Assembly: GCF_014647795.1 (NCBI RefSeq)
Contig: NZ_BMPW01000027.1
Location: 1-64,000, forward strand
Direction: 5' to 3'
DNA length: 64,000 bases
DNA from: Actinoplanes campanulatus
Lineage (GTDB): Bacteria; Actinomycetota; Actinomycetes; Mycobacteriales; Micromonosporaceae
The translations under genes and the position numbers were made by a program. Positions 16,574-24,704 of the stretch are shown here, piece after piece (position 1 is the stretch's first letter; the number at the start of each line of letters is the position of its first letter). The notes beneath the pieces are model-generated. The model saw only the letters and a program-made list of their open reading frames with translations, was not told the DNA's origin and did no database searches.

Positions 16574-18065
16574 GACCGAACTGCCGCCCGTCGTCCGTGG
16601 CGAGCTCCAGCCGTGGACCGATGAGAACCCGGCCGGCGGGCCGGCGCTCACCGCACTGCTGGCCGACCTGTTGCCGGTCCGGATCGGCCGGGCGCTGGTC
16701 GCCGGGCCGCACGACGCGGGCGTGCTGGACCTCCTGGCCCGGCGCAGCGCCGACCTGACCGTGCTGGTCCGGTCGGTCAGCGACGCCGCCGCTCTGCGGG
16801 ACCGGGGCGCCGTCGTCAACGGCGCGCTCGACGGTCTGGCCGCCGAGAACCCCGCCCGGTACGACGTGATCATCGCGGCCGACGGACTGGACCGGCTGCT
16901 CGGACCGGACTCGCCGGCGCTGAACTGGACGGAACGGGCGGATCTGCTGCGCGGGCTGGCCGCGCCGGGAGCGCTGGTCGTCATCGCGGTGGAGAACGAG
17001 TTCTCGATCACCGGGCTGCTCGACCGGCGGCCGGCCCACGAGCGGCACGGGGACGACGAGTGGCGGCCGCTGCACGACGACCCGCGGCGGCCCACCTCGC
17101 CGGCACAGATCGAGGCGGTGTTCGGCCCGGTGACTCACCGGTACGCCCGGTTCGCGGCGCACACCCTGCTGGATTCGGGTGCTCTGCGGCGTACCAGACC
17201 CGGTTTTCCTGGAGCGCGTCTCGCAATGGCCGGAATCGCGGCAGAGGCCTCGGCGACGCCGCTCCTCGCGCCGGTGACCGATGCCGCCGAAGCCGCGGCA
17301 CGCGCCGGAATGCTCGACGCGGTCGCGCCCGGATGGCTGGTGGTCCTCGGCCCGGCCGGACCGGCGCACACCGCCTACACCGGCTCCCTGACCGCGGACC
17401 TGGGCGCGGACGGCTGGCGGATCGGCGACCGGGCCGTGCCGGACGCCGAGAACGCGGAGACCGTGCTGTTCCGGCTGGCCGCGGCCGAGGACGTGCCGGG
17501 CTTCCGGGCCTGCGCCGCGAAGCTCGGCGAACTCGGTGGCGGCGCGTTCCTCGACGAGATCCACGACTTCGTGGCCGTGCCGACCGGACCGGAGATCCCG
17601 CTCGCGGCCGCCTGGTTCCGCTTCCGGGACCGGCTGGTCGGCGGGCACCGGCGGCATCCGTGGCCGCCGTGGATGGCCGACGGCGACGACCTGGTGAAGA
17701 CCTGGCTCGCGATGTCCGGCGTCGAGCCGACGGCGGAGATCCTCGAAGCGGGCCGGGCGCTCGCCGGCCCGGCGGAGGACAAGACCGACCTGCGTGGCGC
17801 CCTGGCCGGTGCGGCCGCCGCCGAGCAGACGATCAAGGAGCAGGCCGGGCACATCTTCGGCCTGGAGCGGACCATGCGCTTCCGTGACCAGCAGTTGCGC
17901 ACCCGGGAGCAGCAGTTGCGCACCCTGCGCGACGAGTTGCGCCGGCTCAAGAGCGGGCGGGCGGTCCGGGCCGTGTCGTTCGTCGGGCGGGTGACCCGGC
18001 TGCGCGACCCGAAACGCCTCGCCAGCGCGGTCAAGCGGCGGGCTAAAGCCTTCCTGCTTCGATGA
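16566..18065 (+). CDS. Methyltransferase-like protein with C-terminal coiled coil
   Basis: Protein of 499 aa starting with GTG inside the previous gene. Residues about 25-150 resemble a degenerate class I SAM-binding fold (VAGPHDAGVLDLLARR, then VVNGALDG and YDVIIAADGLDRL), but the glycine-rich motif I is weak. Residues about 415-470 form a coiled coil with the heptad-like repeat RTREQQLRTLRDELRRLK, followed by a basic tail. This arrangement is common in large proteins of surface-polysaccharide clusters. The last 23 bp overlap the 3' end of the opposite-strand ABC ATPase gene. Methyl transfer is not certain. Confidence 0.6.
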   Translation: MTETELPPVVRGELQPWTDENPAGGPALTALLADLLPVRIGRALVAGPHDAGVLDLLARRSADLTVLVRSVSDAAALRDRGAVVNGALDGLAAENPARYDVIIAADGLDRLLGPDSPALNWTERADLLRGLAAPGALVVIAVENEFSITGLLDRRPAHERHGDDEWRPLHDDPRRPTSPAQIEAVFGPVTHRYARFAAHTLLDSGALRRTRPGFPGARLAMAGIAAEASATPLLAPVTDAAEAAARAGMLDAVAPGWLVVLGPAGPAHTAYTGSLTADLGADGWRIGDRAVPDAENAETVLFRLAAAEDVPGFRACAAKLGELGGGAFLDEIHDFVAVPTGPEIPLAAAWFRFRDRLVGGHRRHPWPPWMADGDDLVKTWLAMSGVEPTAEILEAGRALAGPAEDKTDLRGALAGAAAAEQTIKEQAGHIFGLERTMRFRDQQLRTREQQLRTLRDELRRLKSGRAVRAVSFVGRVTRLRDPKRLASAVKRRAKAFLLR

Positions 18066-18783
18066 TCCGGGCCAGGAACTGGCGGGTCCGCGGTTCGACG
18101 GGGTCGCCCAGCACCTGCTCGGGCGGTCCCTGTTCGAGGACGCGGCCGCCGTCCAGGAACGCCACCCGGTCTGCCACCTGCTTGGCGAAACCCATCTCGT
18201 GGGTGGCCAGCACCATGGTCATGCCGTCGCTCTTCAGCTCACGGATCATGGTGAGCACCTCGCCCACCAGCTCCGGGTCGAGCGCCGAGGTGACCTCGTC
18301 GAGCAGCAGCAGGCGCGGGCTGTTCACCAGGGCCCGGACGATGGCGGCCCGCTGCTGCTGGCCGCCGGAGAGCCGGTCCGGGTAGGCGCCCGCCTTCTCC
18401 GCCAGCCCGACCCGGTCCAGCCACTGCATCGCTTGCGCCCGCGCCTGGTCCGAAGACCTCCGGTGTACGCGGACCGGCGCGAGCATGATGTTCTCCAGCA
18501 CCGTCATGTGCGGGAACAGGTTGTACGACTGGAAGACCAGGCCGATCCGCCGCCGGACCAGGTCCGGGTCGGCCCGCGGGTCGGTGATCTCCTCGCCGTC
18601 CAGGTGGATCGTGCCGTCGTCGACCTCGGTGAGCAGATTGACGCAGCGCAGCAGGGTGGACTTGCCCGAGCCGGAGGCGCCGATCAGGGCCACCACCTCG
18701 TGCTCGGCCACGTCCAGGCTGAGGTCGTCGAGGATGACGTGGTCGCCGAAGACCTTCCGGACCTTGTCGATGGCCAGCAGCAT
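18043..18783 (-). CDS. Polar amino-acid ABC transporter, ATP-binding protein
   Basis: Protein of 246 aa with all ABC ATPase motifs: Walker A GASGSGKST (about 34-42), Q-loop VFQSYNLFPH, signature LSGGQQQR, Walker B LLLLDE and the H-loop ATHEMGFA. The FPHMTVLENI segment and length match the GlnQ/HisP class. It is the third gene of an SBP-permease-ATPase operon; its ATG shares one base with the permease stop. It ends 23 bp inside the convergent glycan gene, so read-through from either side would be antisense. Confidence 0.93.
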   Translation of the reverse strand: MLLAIDKVRKVFGDHVILDDLSLDVAEHEVVALIGASGSGKSTLLRCVNLLTEVDDGTIHLDGEEITDPRADPDLVRRRIGLVFQSYNLFPHMTVLENIMLAPVRVHRRSSDQARAQAMQWLDRVGLAEKAGAYPDRLSGGQQQRAAIVRALVNSPRLLLLDEVTSALDPELVGEVLTMIRELKSDGMTMVLATHEMGFAKQVADRVAFLDGGRVLEQGPPEQVLGDPVEPRTRQFLARIIEAGRL

Positions 18784-19622
18784 CAGGACCCCGCGTTCTG
18801 ACGGCGGGCCGCCCGCAGCGTCACCCAGTCGGTGACCGCGATCAACGGCAGGGCGAGTAGGACGAACAGGACACCGGCCACCACGTACGGGGTGAAGTCG
18901 GCGGACTGGGCCACTCCGATCTGGGCGGCCCGGATGGCGTCGACCGGGCCGGCCAGCGAGATGAGGCCGACGTCCTTCTGGAGCGCCACGGTGTCGTTGA
19001 GCAGCGGCGGCGCCACCCGGCGGACCGCCTGCGGCAGCACCACGTGGCGCATCGCCTGGCGGTAGCTCAGCCCCAGCGAGCGGGCGGCCGCGATCTGGCT
19101 CGGGTGCACCGACTCGATGCCGGCCCGGAACACCTCGGCCAGGTAGGCGCCGTACGTCACGGTGATCGCCGCGGCGCCCAGCCACAGCACGTCCGGTGTG
19201 CCCTGCAGCCGCAGCCCGGGGATGCCGAACGCGAACAGGTAGATCACGATGATCAGGGGCAGGCCGCGGAGCGAGTACGTGTAGGTGGTGGCCATCGCGC
19301 GCACCGGGAAGAAGACCGGGCCCCGCAGCGTGCGCAGCACCGCGATGAGCAGGCCCAGCACCATGGCCAGGGTGGCGCAGATCACCAGCAGCTTCACGTT
19401 GAGCCAGAGTCCCTGGAGGATCTCCGGAAGGTACTCGACGGCGGTCTCCGGGTCGAAGAACGACTCCTTGACCCGCTCCCAGCCGGGCGCCCCGGTGATG
19501 CCCACCGTGAGCACCGTGCCGACGACGGCCGTCGAGGCGGCGGCCAGCAGAACGGAACGGACCGCCCGTCCGCGACGGTAGGCGATCCGTTCCTGTTGCC
19601 GGGTGCTCGGCGTGCGGCTCAC
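18783..19622 (-). CDS. Polar amino-acid ABC transporter, permease
   Basis: Protein of 279 aa starting with GTG in a GTGA overlap with the SBP stop. About five hydrophobic helices are visible, including VLLAAASTAVVGTVLTVGI near the N-terminus and LLVICATLAMVLGLLIAVL. The EAA loop for docking the ATPase is EVFRAGIESVHPSQIAAARS continuing LGLSYRQAM (about 180-210). It belongs to the HisM/GlnP family (His-Glu-Gln-Arg-opine class). A single permease gene suggests a homodimer. Confidence 0.92.
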   Translation of the reverse strand: MSRTPSTRQQERIAYRRGRAVRSVLLAAASTAVVGTVLTVGITGAPGWERVKESFFDPETAVEYLPEILQGLWLNVKLLVICATLAMVLGLLIAVLRTLRGPVFFPVRAMATTYTYSLRGLPLIIVIYLFAFGIPGLRLQGTPDVLWLGAAAITVTYGAYLAEVFRAGIESVHPSQIAAARSLGLSYRQAMRHVVLPQAVRRVAPPLLNDTVALQKDVGLISLAGPVDAIRAAQIGVAQSADFTPYVVAGVLFVLLALPLIAVTDWVTLRAARRQNAGS

Positions 19623-20494
19623 TGGAGTTCGGGGGCTCCGGTGCTGCCGGCGAGCCACGTCTTCTCCAGTACGGCGAGGGTGCCGTCCTGGCGCAGCTGG
19701 TCGACCGCCCTGCTGACGCAGCCGGTCAGCGGGGAGCCCTTGTCCAGCACGATGCCGAACTGCTCGGGCACGCCGACCTGGGGCAGCTGGCCGACGATGA
19801 CGCCGTCCTCCAGCTCGGCGGCGGTCATGTAGAACGCGGTCGGCAGGTCCACCACGATGCCGTCGACGGTGCCGTTCTCCAGCGCCTTCTTGGCGTCGTC
19901 GTTGTTGTTGAACACGGCCGGGCCGGCGGTCGGCTTGATCACGTCGGTGATCGCCTGGTAGCTGGTCGTGCCGACCTGGGCGCCGAGCTCGGCGTCCTTG
20001 AGGTCGGCCAGCGACTTCGCTCCGGCGATCTTGGACTTCCTGGTGGTGATCACGGTCTGCCGGACCAGGTAGTACGGCGACGAGAAGTCCACCGCGGCCC
20101 GGCGCTCGTCGGTGATCGAGAACTGGTTGACGTCGATGTCGAACGCCTTGGGGCCGGGCGCGATCGCGTTGTTGAACGTGACGCCGGTCCAGACGACGTC
20201 GGACTTCTGGTAGCCGAGCCGCTCGGCCACCTGGTAGGCGACGGCCGACTCGTACCCCTTGCCGTTGTCCGGCTTGTTCTCGCTGAACCACGGCTCGTAG
20301 GCCGGGTTGTCGGTGCCGACGGTGAGCTTGCCGGCGGTCTTGGTGGCGAGGGAGGCGGGGGCGCAGGGCTCGACGGCCGCGGAGGGGGAGGTGGCGGTGG
20401 CGGAGTCGTTCTCCTCCACGGGGGAGCAGGCCGTCACGGCGGCGAGCAGCAACGCTGCGCCACCCAGGGCCACGGGGGTGTGTCGGCTGAGCAT
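19619..20494 (-). CDS. Polar amino-acid ABC transporter, substrate-binding lipoprotein
   Basis: Protein of 291 aa. The signal peptide ends in the lipobox LAAVTAC (Cys about 23), so it is anchored to the outer face of the membrane. The mature part is a type II periplasmic-binding fold: LTVGTDNPAYEPW, the DVNQFSITDERR segment around the substrate pocket and VGTTSYQAI. The DIDVNQF variation resembles cystine/glutamine or opine binders rather than giving a firm substrate. First gene of the operon, with a -10 box six bases upstream of ATG, that is leaderless. Confidence 0.9.
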   Translation of the reverse strand: MLSRHTPVALGGAALLLAAVTACSPVEENDSATATSPSAAVEPCAPASLATKTAGKLTVGTDNPAYEPWFSENKPDNGKGYESAVAYQVAERLGYQKSDVVWTGVTFNNAIAPGPKAFDIDVNQFSITDERRAAVDFSSPYYLVRQTVITTRKSKIAGAKSLADLKDAELGAQVGTTSYQAITDVIKPTAGPAVFNNNDDAKKALENGTVDGIVVDLPTAFYMTAAELEDGVIVGQLPQVGVPEQFGIVLDKGSPLTGCVSRAVDQLRQDGTLAVLEKTWLAGSTGAPELQ

Positions 20495-20500
20495 GACGGG

Positions 20501-20506
20501 AGCCTA
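20501..20506 (-). promoter_or_regulatory. -10 box for the leaderless ABC transporter operon
   Basis: Read on the minus strand, TAGGCT ends six bases before ATG 20494. There is no ribosome-binding site between them. Confidence 0.5.
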
Positions 20507-20577
20507 GCGCCGGAAGACGTCCCATGTGCTGGGGCCGTTCGTCGTCAAGACGTGATGAGCTGCCACAATCGCTACTC

Positions 20578-20841
20578 GTGAAGACGTTCGAAGAACTGTT
20601 TGCCGAGTTGCAACGCAAGGCGGCGGACAAGACACCCGGTTCGGGCACCGTCGAGGCGCTCGAACGCGGAGTCCACTTCATCGGCAAGAAGGTCGTCGAG
20701 GAGGCGGCCGAGTCGTGGATGGCCGCCGAGCACGAGGGGCCGGAACGCGCTGCCGAGGAGATCTCCCAGCTGCTCTACCAGGCCCAGGTCCTGATGATCG
20801 CCTCCGGACTGGAGCTCGAGGACGTCTACCGACATCTGTGA
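20578..20841 (+). CDS. hisE: Phosphoribosyl-ATP pyrophosphohydrolase
   Basis: Protein of 87 aa, standalone HisE. It removes pyrophosphate from phosphoribosyl-ATP, step two of histidine synthesis. The all-alpha metal site is [16 protein letters not shown] followed by [17 protein letters not shown] 20578 gives the family start [11 protein letters not shown]; a CACAAT box ends eight bases upstream, so the gene may be leaderless. It precedes hisG by 41 bp, the normal actinobacterial pair, far from other his genes. Confidence 0.95.
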   Translation: MKTFEELFAELQRKAADKTPGSGTVEALERGVHFIGKKVVEEAAESWMAAEHEGPERAAEEISQLLYQAQVLMIASGLELEDVYRHL

Positions 20842-20882
20842 CACGTGTCGCCGACCCGTTCACTGATCGAAGGAGCACGTCC

Positions 20883-21725
20883 ATGCTGCGCATCGCCATT
20901 CCGAACAAGGGCACCCTCTCCGCGCCGGCGTCACAGATGTTGCGGGACGCCGGGTACCGCCAGCGCACCGACCCCAAAGACCTGATCTGCCGTGACGAAG
21001 CCAACAACGTCGAGTTCTTCTACCTGAGGCCGAAGGACATCGCGACGTACGTCGGCTCGGGTGATCTGGATCTCGGCATCACCGGCCGGGACCTGCTGGT
21101 CGACTCCGGTGTTCCGGCGGCCGAGCTGCTCGACCTGAACTTCGGCCGGGCCACGTTCCGCTGGGCCGCCCCGGCCGGGACGCTGACCGACGTCGGCCAG
21201 ATCGGTGGCCGCCGCATCGCCACCGCCTATCCCGGGGTGGTCGGCCGCTACCTGGACGAGCACGAGCTCAAGGCGGACGTGGTGCGCCTCGACGGCGCGG
21301 TCGAGAACGCGGTGCGGCTCGGCGTCGCCGACCTGATCGCCGACGTCGTGGAGACCGGCGCCACGCTGCGCCAGGCCGGCCTGGTCACGCTCGGCGAGCC
21401 GATCATGAAGTCGTCGGCCATCCTCATCGGACGCGAGGAGCAGGTGCCCAACGGCGCCGCCCAGCTGCTGCGGCGCCTGCACGGTGTGCTTGTCGCGCGC
21501 AACTTCGTGATGCTGGCGTACGACGTCCGCGCCGACCTGCTCGACCAGGCGATCAGCCTGACCCCGGGGATCGAGTCCCCGACCGTGTCGCCGCTGCACC
21601 GGGAGGGCTGGGTCGCGGTCGAGGCCATGGTCCAGCGCAGTGACGTGCACCGGGTCATGGACGAGCTGTACGAACTGGGCGCCCGGGCGATCCTCGTCAC
21701 CGACATCGCGAACTGCAGGCTCTGA
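20883..21725 (+). CDS. hisG: ATP phosphoribosyltransferase, long form
   Basis: Protein of 280 aa; the length marks the long HisG with a C-terminal regulatory ACT-like domain (about 210-280) for histidine feedback. It commits PRPP and ATP to histidine synthesis. Motifs: LRIAIPNKGTLS at the N-terminus, the DLGITGRDLL segment (about 62-71) and the PRPP loop GVADLIADVVETGATLR (about 140-156). AAGGAG precedes ATG 20883. Its stop shares one base with the PH protein start. Confidence 0.97.
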   Translation: MLRIAIPNKGTLSAPASQMLRDAGYRQRTDPKDLICRDEANNVEFFYLRPKDIATYVGSGDLDLGITGRDLLVDSGVPAAELLDLNFGRATFRWAAPAGTLTDVGQIGGRRIATAYPGVVGRYLDEHELKADVVRLDGAVENAVRLGVADLIADVVETGATLRQAGLVTLGEPIMKSSAILIGREEQVPNGAAQLLRRLHGVLVARNFVMLAYDVRADLLDQAISLTPGIESPTVSPLHREGWVAVEAMVQRSDVHRVMDELYELGARAILVTDIANCRL

Positions 21726-22171
21726 TGACAGCCGTCCTTTACCGCCCCAAGAAGATCCGCTGGGTGGCCGTACCGTTGGCCGTGGGTCTGATGCTCTTCT
21801 TCACGGTGATCAGCTTCGGGCTGACCGGCTCGGCCGGCTTCCAGAACTCGAACGCCAGCTTCCAGCGCGGTGACCAGATCGCCATGATCGGGCTGGGGGT
21901 GCTGCTCGGCCTGGGCGTCCTGGCGTTCTGCCGGCCGCGGGTCACCGCCGACGACGAGGGTGTGCACGTGCGCAACGTGATCGGCGGTTACGACCTGCCG
22001 TGGACCGTGGTGCGTGCCGTCCGGTTCGACCGGAACTCGGCGTGGGCCCACCTGGAGCTGGAGAACGACGAGCAGGTGCCGGTGCACGCGTTGCAGGCCG
22101 TCGACAAGGACTACGCGGTCGACGGGGTGCGCACCCTGCGGGCTCTTCATTCCGCCTCTCACGAGGCCTGA
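21725..22171 (+). CDS. Membrane-anchored PH domain protein
   Basis: Protein of 148 aa. Two membrane helices lie at about 13-33 (VAVPLAVGLMLFFTVISFGL) and about 52-70 (IAMIGLGVLLGLGVLAF). The cytosolic C-terminal half VTADDEGVHVRNVIGGYDLP then WTVVRAVRF matches the bacterial PH-like domain bPH6 found next to hisG in actinobacteria. It overlaps hisG by one base (TGATG), so it is translated with it. Function unknown; probably not part of histidine synthesis. Confidence 0.8.
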   Translation: MTAVLYRPKKIRWVAVPLAVGLMLFFTVISFGLTGSAGFQNSNASFQRGDQIAMIGLGVLLGLGVLAFCRPRVTADDEGVHVRNVIGGYDLPWTVVRAVRFDRNSAWAHLELENDEQVPVHALQAVDKDYAVDGVRTLRALHSASHEA

Positions 22172-22177
22172 TAGGAT
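22172..22177 (+). promoter_or_regulatory. -10 box of the infC operon
   Basis: TAGGAT begins one base after the upstream stop codon. It would start a leader of about 295 nt before the infC start. No convincing -35. Confidence 0.5.
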
Positions 22178-22183
22178 TGCGGG

Positions 22184-22479
22184 CAGTCGACCACGCCCTT
22201 GCTTGTTCAGGGGCGCGAAAGAGGAGCCCGCTGGTTCCCACCCGAGTCACATCAGTGGCCGGGTCCGGTCTCCCTGGCAGGGGTTGATCCCTGCTGGGTG
22301 CGCGTCCTCTTTTGGGCGCCGATGACCGGTCGAGCGGGCCCCGGCCTGCGCTCTTTCGAGATCGCAGGCGGGGCCTTCTGCTTTCCCGGCGTCCCGCGGC
22401 CAGCGGGACACTCGGGGCCGACCGACATTGGCAGCACCCGGCCCACCCGGCCGGGTGAGGTATCAACTGAGGAGGCCCC
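22184..22479 (+). promoter_or_regulatory. Structured 5' leader of infC-rpmI-rplT
   Basis: This 296-nt region has no gene but much pairing. GGCGC...AAAGAGGA (22212-22225) can pair over 80 nt with TCCTCTTT...GCGCC (22305-22320), enclosing an inner CCCTGGCAGGG/CCCTGCTGGG stem. A terminator-like hairpin follows (22337-22375), then GTCCCGC/GCGGGAC (22391-22409). In other bacteria this operon is controlled by L20 binding its leader; the same logic is inferred here. I do not recognise it as a named RNA family. Confidence 0.6.
22337..22387 (+). terminator. Attenuator-like hairpin in the infC leader
   Basis: GGCCCCGGCCTGCG (22337-22350) pairs with CGCAGGCGGGGCC (22363-22375) with one bulged G, and TTCTGCTTTCCC follows. 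It lies about 105 bp upstream of infC and could end transcription early. Confidence 0.55.
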
Positions 22480-23100
22480 ATCAGCGTCGAACCACGCGTG
22501 AACGAACAGATCCGGGCTCGTGAGGTCCGCCTGGTCGGTCCGGAGGGTGAGCAGGTCGGCATCGTGCCGCTCGAGCGTGCTCTCCAGCTGGCCGCGGATG
22601 TCGATCTGGATCTGGTCGAGGTTGCTCCGATGGCGCGGCCGCCGGTGTGCAAGCTCATGGACTTCGGCAAGTTCAAGTACGAGAGCGCACTCAAGGCCCG
22701 CGAAGCGCGGCGCAACCAGCAGCAGACCGTCATCAAGGAAATGAAGCTGCGGCCGAAGATCGACCCGCACGACTACGAGACCAAAAAGGGTCACGTGGTG
22801 CGGTTCCTCAAGGCGGGCGACAAGGTCAAGGTGACGATCATGTTCCGTGGTCGTGAGCAGAGCCGCCCCGAGCTGGGCTTCCGGCTTCTCCGCCGGCTCA
22901 GCGAGGAGATCTCGGAGCTGGGCTTCGTGGAGGCCAGCCCGAAGCAGGACGGCCGTAACATGATCATGGTGCTGGCCCCGCACAGGGCCACCAAGGCCGC
23001 CGCCGTTGCTGCCACCGCGGCGGGCGCCAAGCCCGGCCGTGAGCCGCGCGAGGATGAGGGCGCTGCGCCGGCCGCTCCTGCTGAGACCACCGTCGAATAA
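22480..23100 (+). CDS. infC: Translation initiation factor IF-3, apparent AUC start
   Basis: Protein of 206 aa with the IF3 N-domain ([19 protein letters not shown]), a lysine-rich linker (about 75-100, [15 protein letters not shown]) and C-domain ([15 protein letters not shown]). An acidic, alanine-rich tail of about 30 residues follows. The first good in-frame ATG/GTG is GTG 22498, but GAGGAGG ends four bases before the ATC at 22480, and the frame [12 protein letters not shown] that follows matches the usual IF3 N-terminus. A rare AUC start fits the known self-control of IF3, which rejects non-standard starts. Heads the infC-rpmI-rplT operon. Confidence 0.93.
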   Translation: MSVEPRVNEQIRAREVRLVGPEGEQVGIVPLERALQLAADVDLDLVEVAPMARPPVCKLMDFGKFKYESALKAREARRNQQQTVIKEMKLRPKIDPHDYETKKGHVVRFLKAGDKVKVTIMFRGREQSRPELGFRLLRRLSEEISELGFVEASPKQDGRNMIMVLAPHRATKAAAVAATAAGAKPGREPREDEGAAPAAPAETTVE

Positions 23101-23154
23101 CAGCTTTTTCCCTCAACCCCCCGGTTGCGGGGAAAGATCAGAAAGAGGCGTCAA

Positions 23155-23349
23155 GTGCCGAAGATGAAGAGCCACACCGGCATGGGTAAGCGGGTGAAGG
23201 TCACCGGCAAGGGCAAGATCGTGCGCGAGCAGGCCGGCAAGCGTCACCTGCTGGAGCACAAGAGCTCCCACGTCACCCGCCGGATGACCGGAACGGTCGT
23301 TGTGGCCAAGGCCGACACCGCGCGAGTGAAGAAGCTTCTGGGCCGCTGA
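23155..23349 (+). CDS. rpmI: 50S ribosomal protein L35
   Basis: Protein of 64 aa, the family length. Begins with GTG and reads [20 protein letters not shown], continuing to [12 protein letters not shown], the L35 core. GAAAGAGG lies upstream. A CCCC/GGGG hairpin sits in the 54-bp gap after infC. Confidence 0.96.
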   Translation: MPKMKSHTGMGKRVKVTGKGKIVREQAGKRHLLEHKSSHVTRRMTGTVVVAKADTARVKKLLGR

Positions 23350-23388
23350 CGCGCGCCTGACCCGTACCCCTGTAAGGAGTAACTGAGA

Positions 23389-23781
23389 ATGGCACGCGTC
23401 AAGCGGGCGGTAAACGCCCAGAAGAAGCGCCGCACCCTGCTCGAGACCGCGAGCGGCTACCGCGGTCAGCGCTCCCGCCTGTACCGCAAGGCCAAGGAGC
23501 AGGTGCTGCACTCGATGCAGTACTCGTACCGTGACCGCCGTGACCGCAAGGGCGACTTCCGTCAGCTGTGGATCACCCGTATCAACGCGGCGGCCCGGTC
23601 GAACGGCATGACCTACAACCGCCTGATCCAGGGCCTCAAGCTGGCCGAGGTCGAGGTCGACCGCAAGATCCTGGCCGACCTCGCGGTGAACGACGCGGCT
23701 GCCTTCGCGGCCATCGTCGAGATCGCTCGCGCGGCCGTCGCGGCCGAGGGCACCGGCGGCGCCGCCGCGCAGGCTGCCTGA
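23389..23781 (+). CDS. rplT: 50S ribosomal protein L20
   Basis: Protein of 130 aa. [31 protein letters not shown] and [18 protein letters not shown] are the conserved L20 sequences; the C-terminal helical domain (from about 60) binds 23S rRNA and, in other bacteria, its own mRNA leader. AAGGAG precedes ATG. A strong terminator follows, closing the operon. Confidence 0.97.
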   Translation: MARVKRAVNAQKKRRTLLETASGYRGQRSRLYRKAKEQVLHSMQYSYRDRRDRKGDFRQLWITRINAAARSNGMTYNRLIQGLKLAEVEVDRKILADLAVNDAAAFAAIVEIARAAVAAEGTGGAAAQAA

Positions 23782-23804
23782 GAATTCGCGTAGCACGTTT
23801 CTGG

Positions 23805-23842
23805 GACGCCCCCCTCACTTTGATGGGGGGCGTCTCCATTTC
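23805..23842 (+). terminator. Terminator of infC-rpmI-rplT
   Basis: GACGCCCCCC (23805-23814) and GGGGGGCGTC (23825-23834) form a perfect 10-bp stem with a TCACTTTGAT loop, followed by TCCATTTCTG. Confidence 0.9.
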
Positions 23843-23857
23843 TGTAGGTCGGAGCGG

Positions 23858-24631
23858 ATGTTCACACCTCGTACCCCCAGGATCGTCGCGGCCCGGCGTC
23901 TGCAGCGCCGTAAGGATCGCGATCAGAGCGGCCGGTTCCTGGCCGAAGGCCCGCAGGCCGTGCGTGAGGCGCTGGCCGCGGGGGCGGTGATCGAACTGTT
24001 CGGGACGCCGGCCGCGCTGGACCGGTACGCCGACCTCGCCGCGCAGGCCCCGGAGCTGTCGCCGGTCACCGACGACGCCCTGGCGGCGCTCGCCGAGACC
24101 GTCCACCCGCAGGGCCTGGTCGCCGTCTGCGAGCAGCCGGACGTGCCGATCGGCGAGGCCCTCGCCAAGAACCCCCGGCTGGTCGCGGTGGTCGCCGAGA
24201 TCCGGGACCCCGGCAACGCCGGGACCGTGCTGCGCACGGCGGATGCCGCGGGCGCCGGGGCGGTCGTCTTCGCCGGCGACGCCGTCGACCCCTACAACGG
24301 CAAATGTGTACGGTCGTCGGCCGGCTCGCTGTTCCACGTCGACGTCGTCCGGTCCCCGCTGAGCGTCGTGGACCTGCTCCAGGACAGCGGCCTCCAGGTG
24401 CTCGCCACCAGCGGCACCGGCGAGGACGACGTGGACTCCCTGCTCGACGGCGGTCAGCTCGCCCTTCCGACGGCCTGGCTGTTCGGCTCCGAGGCGCACG
24501 GGCTGCCCGCCTCCGTGCTGAGCGCGGCCGACCGGCGTGTGCGGGTGCCCATCTATGGCGGCGCCGAAAGCCTCAACCTGGCCGCGGCCGCCGCCGTCTG
24601 CCTATATGCCTCGGCCCGCGCGCAGCGCTGA
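23858..24631 (+). CDS. SpoU/TrmH-family RNA 2'-O-ribose methyltransferase
   Basis: Protein of 257 aa. The N-terminal substrate-binding part (RLQRRKDRDQSGRFLAEGPQAV) resembles an L30e-like domain, and the SPOUT catalytic domain carries RDPGNAGTVLRTADAAG (motif 1, about 110-126), GSEAHGLP (motif 2) and SLNLAAAAAVCLY (motif 3, about 235). It methylates a ribose in rRNA or tRNA; the exact position is unknown (TsnR-like relatives give thiostrepton resistance). Lies between rplT and pheS, a common actinobacterial place. Confidence 0.9.
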   Translation: MFTPRTPRIVAARRLQRRKDRDQSGRFLAEGPQAVREALAAGAVIELFGTPAALDRYADLAAQAPELSPVTDDALAALAETVHPQGLVAVCEQPDVPIGEALAKNPRLVAVVAEIRDPGNAGTVLRTADAAGAGAVVFAGDAVDPYNGKCVRSSAGSLFHVDVVRSPLSVVDLLQDSGLQVLATSGTGEDDVDSLLDGGQLALPTAWLFGSEAHGLPASVLSAADRRVRVPIYGGAESLNLAAAAAVCLYASARAQR

Positions 24632-24634
24632 GGG

Positions 24635-24640
24635 TATGCT
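24635..24640 (+). promoter_or_regulatory. -10 box upstream of a pheS leader ORF
   Basis: TATGCT ends seven bases before ATG 24648. It starts within a few bases of the methyltransferase stop codon. The spacing predicts a transcript that begins with AUG. Confidence 0.5.
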
Positions 24641-24647
24641 GGGCGGC

Positions 24648-24704
24648 ATGTCAGGTCCTCGGCTTTCGTTTATCCGGCCCGCTGGTCGCGGGCGCCGGAT
24701 CTGA
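24648..24704 (+). CDS. Candidate leaderless leader peptide upstream of pheST
   Basis: Eighteen codons, MSGPRLSFIRPAGRGRRI, then TGA. Its ATG lies at exact leaderless distance from TATGCT. The coding stretch is itself a nested hairpin: ATGTCAG (24648-24654) pairs with CTGACAT (24701-24707), and ATCCGGCCCGC (24672-24682) with GCGGGCGCCGGAT (24688-24700). Ribosome movement would open these stems, as in attenuators. Only one Phe codon (TTT) is present, so classical Phe attenuation is not evident. Candidate only. Confidence 0.35.
   Translation: MSGPRLSFIRPAGRGRRI

Noticed and set aside
15686-17095. Minus-strand frame of 469 codons opposite the glycan genes
   Set aside because: No family features; plus-strand genes are coupled by short overlaps and explain the region.
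22199-22501. Small plus-strand frame within the infC leader
   Set aside because: It overlaps the paired stems and the infC start region; the sequence is better explained as structured RNA.
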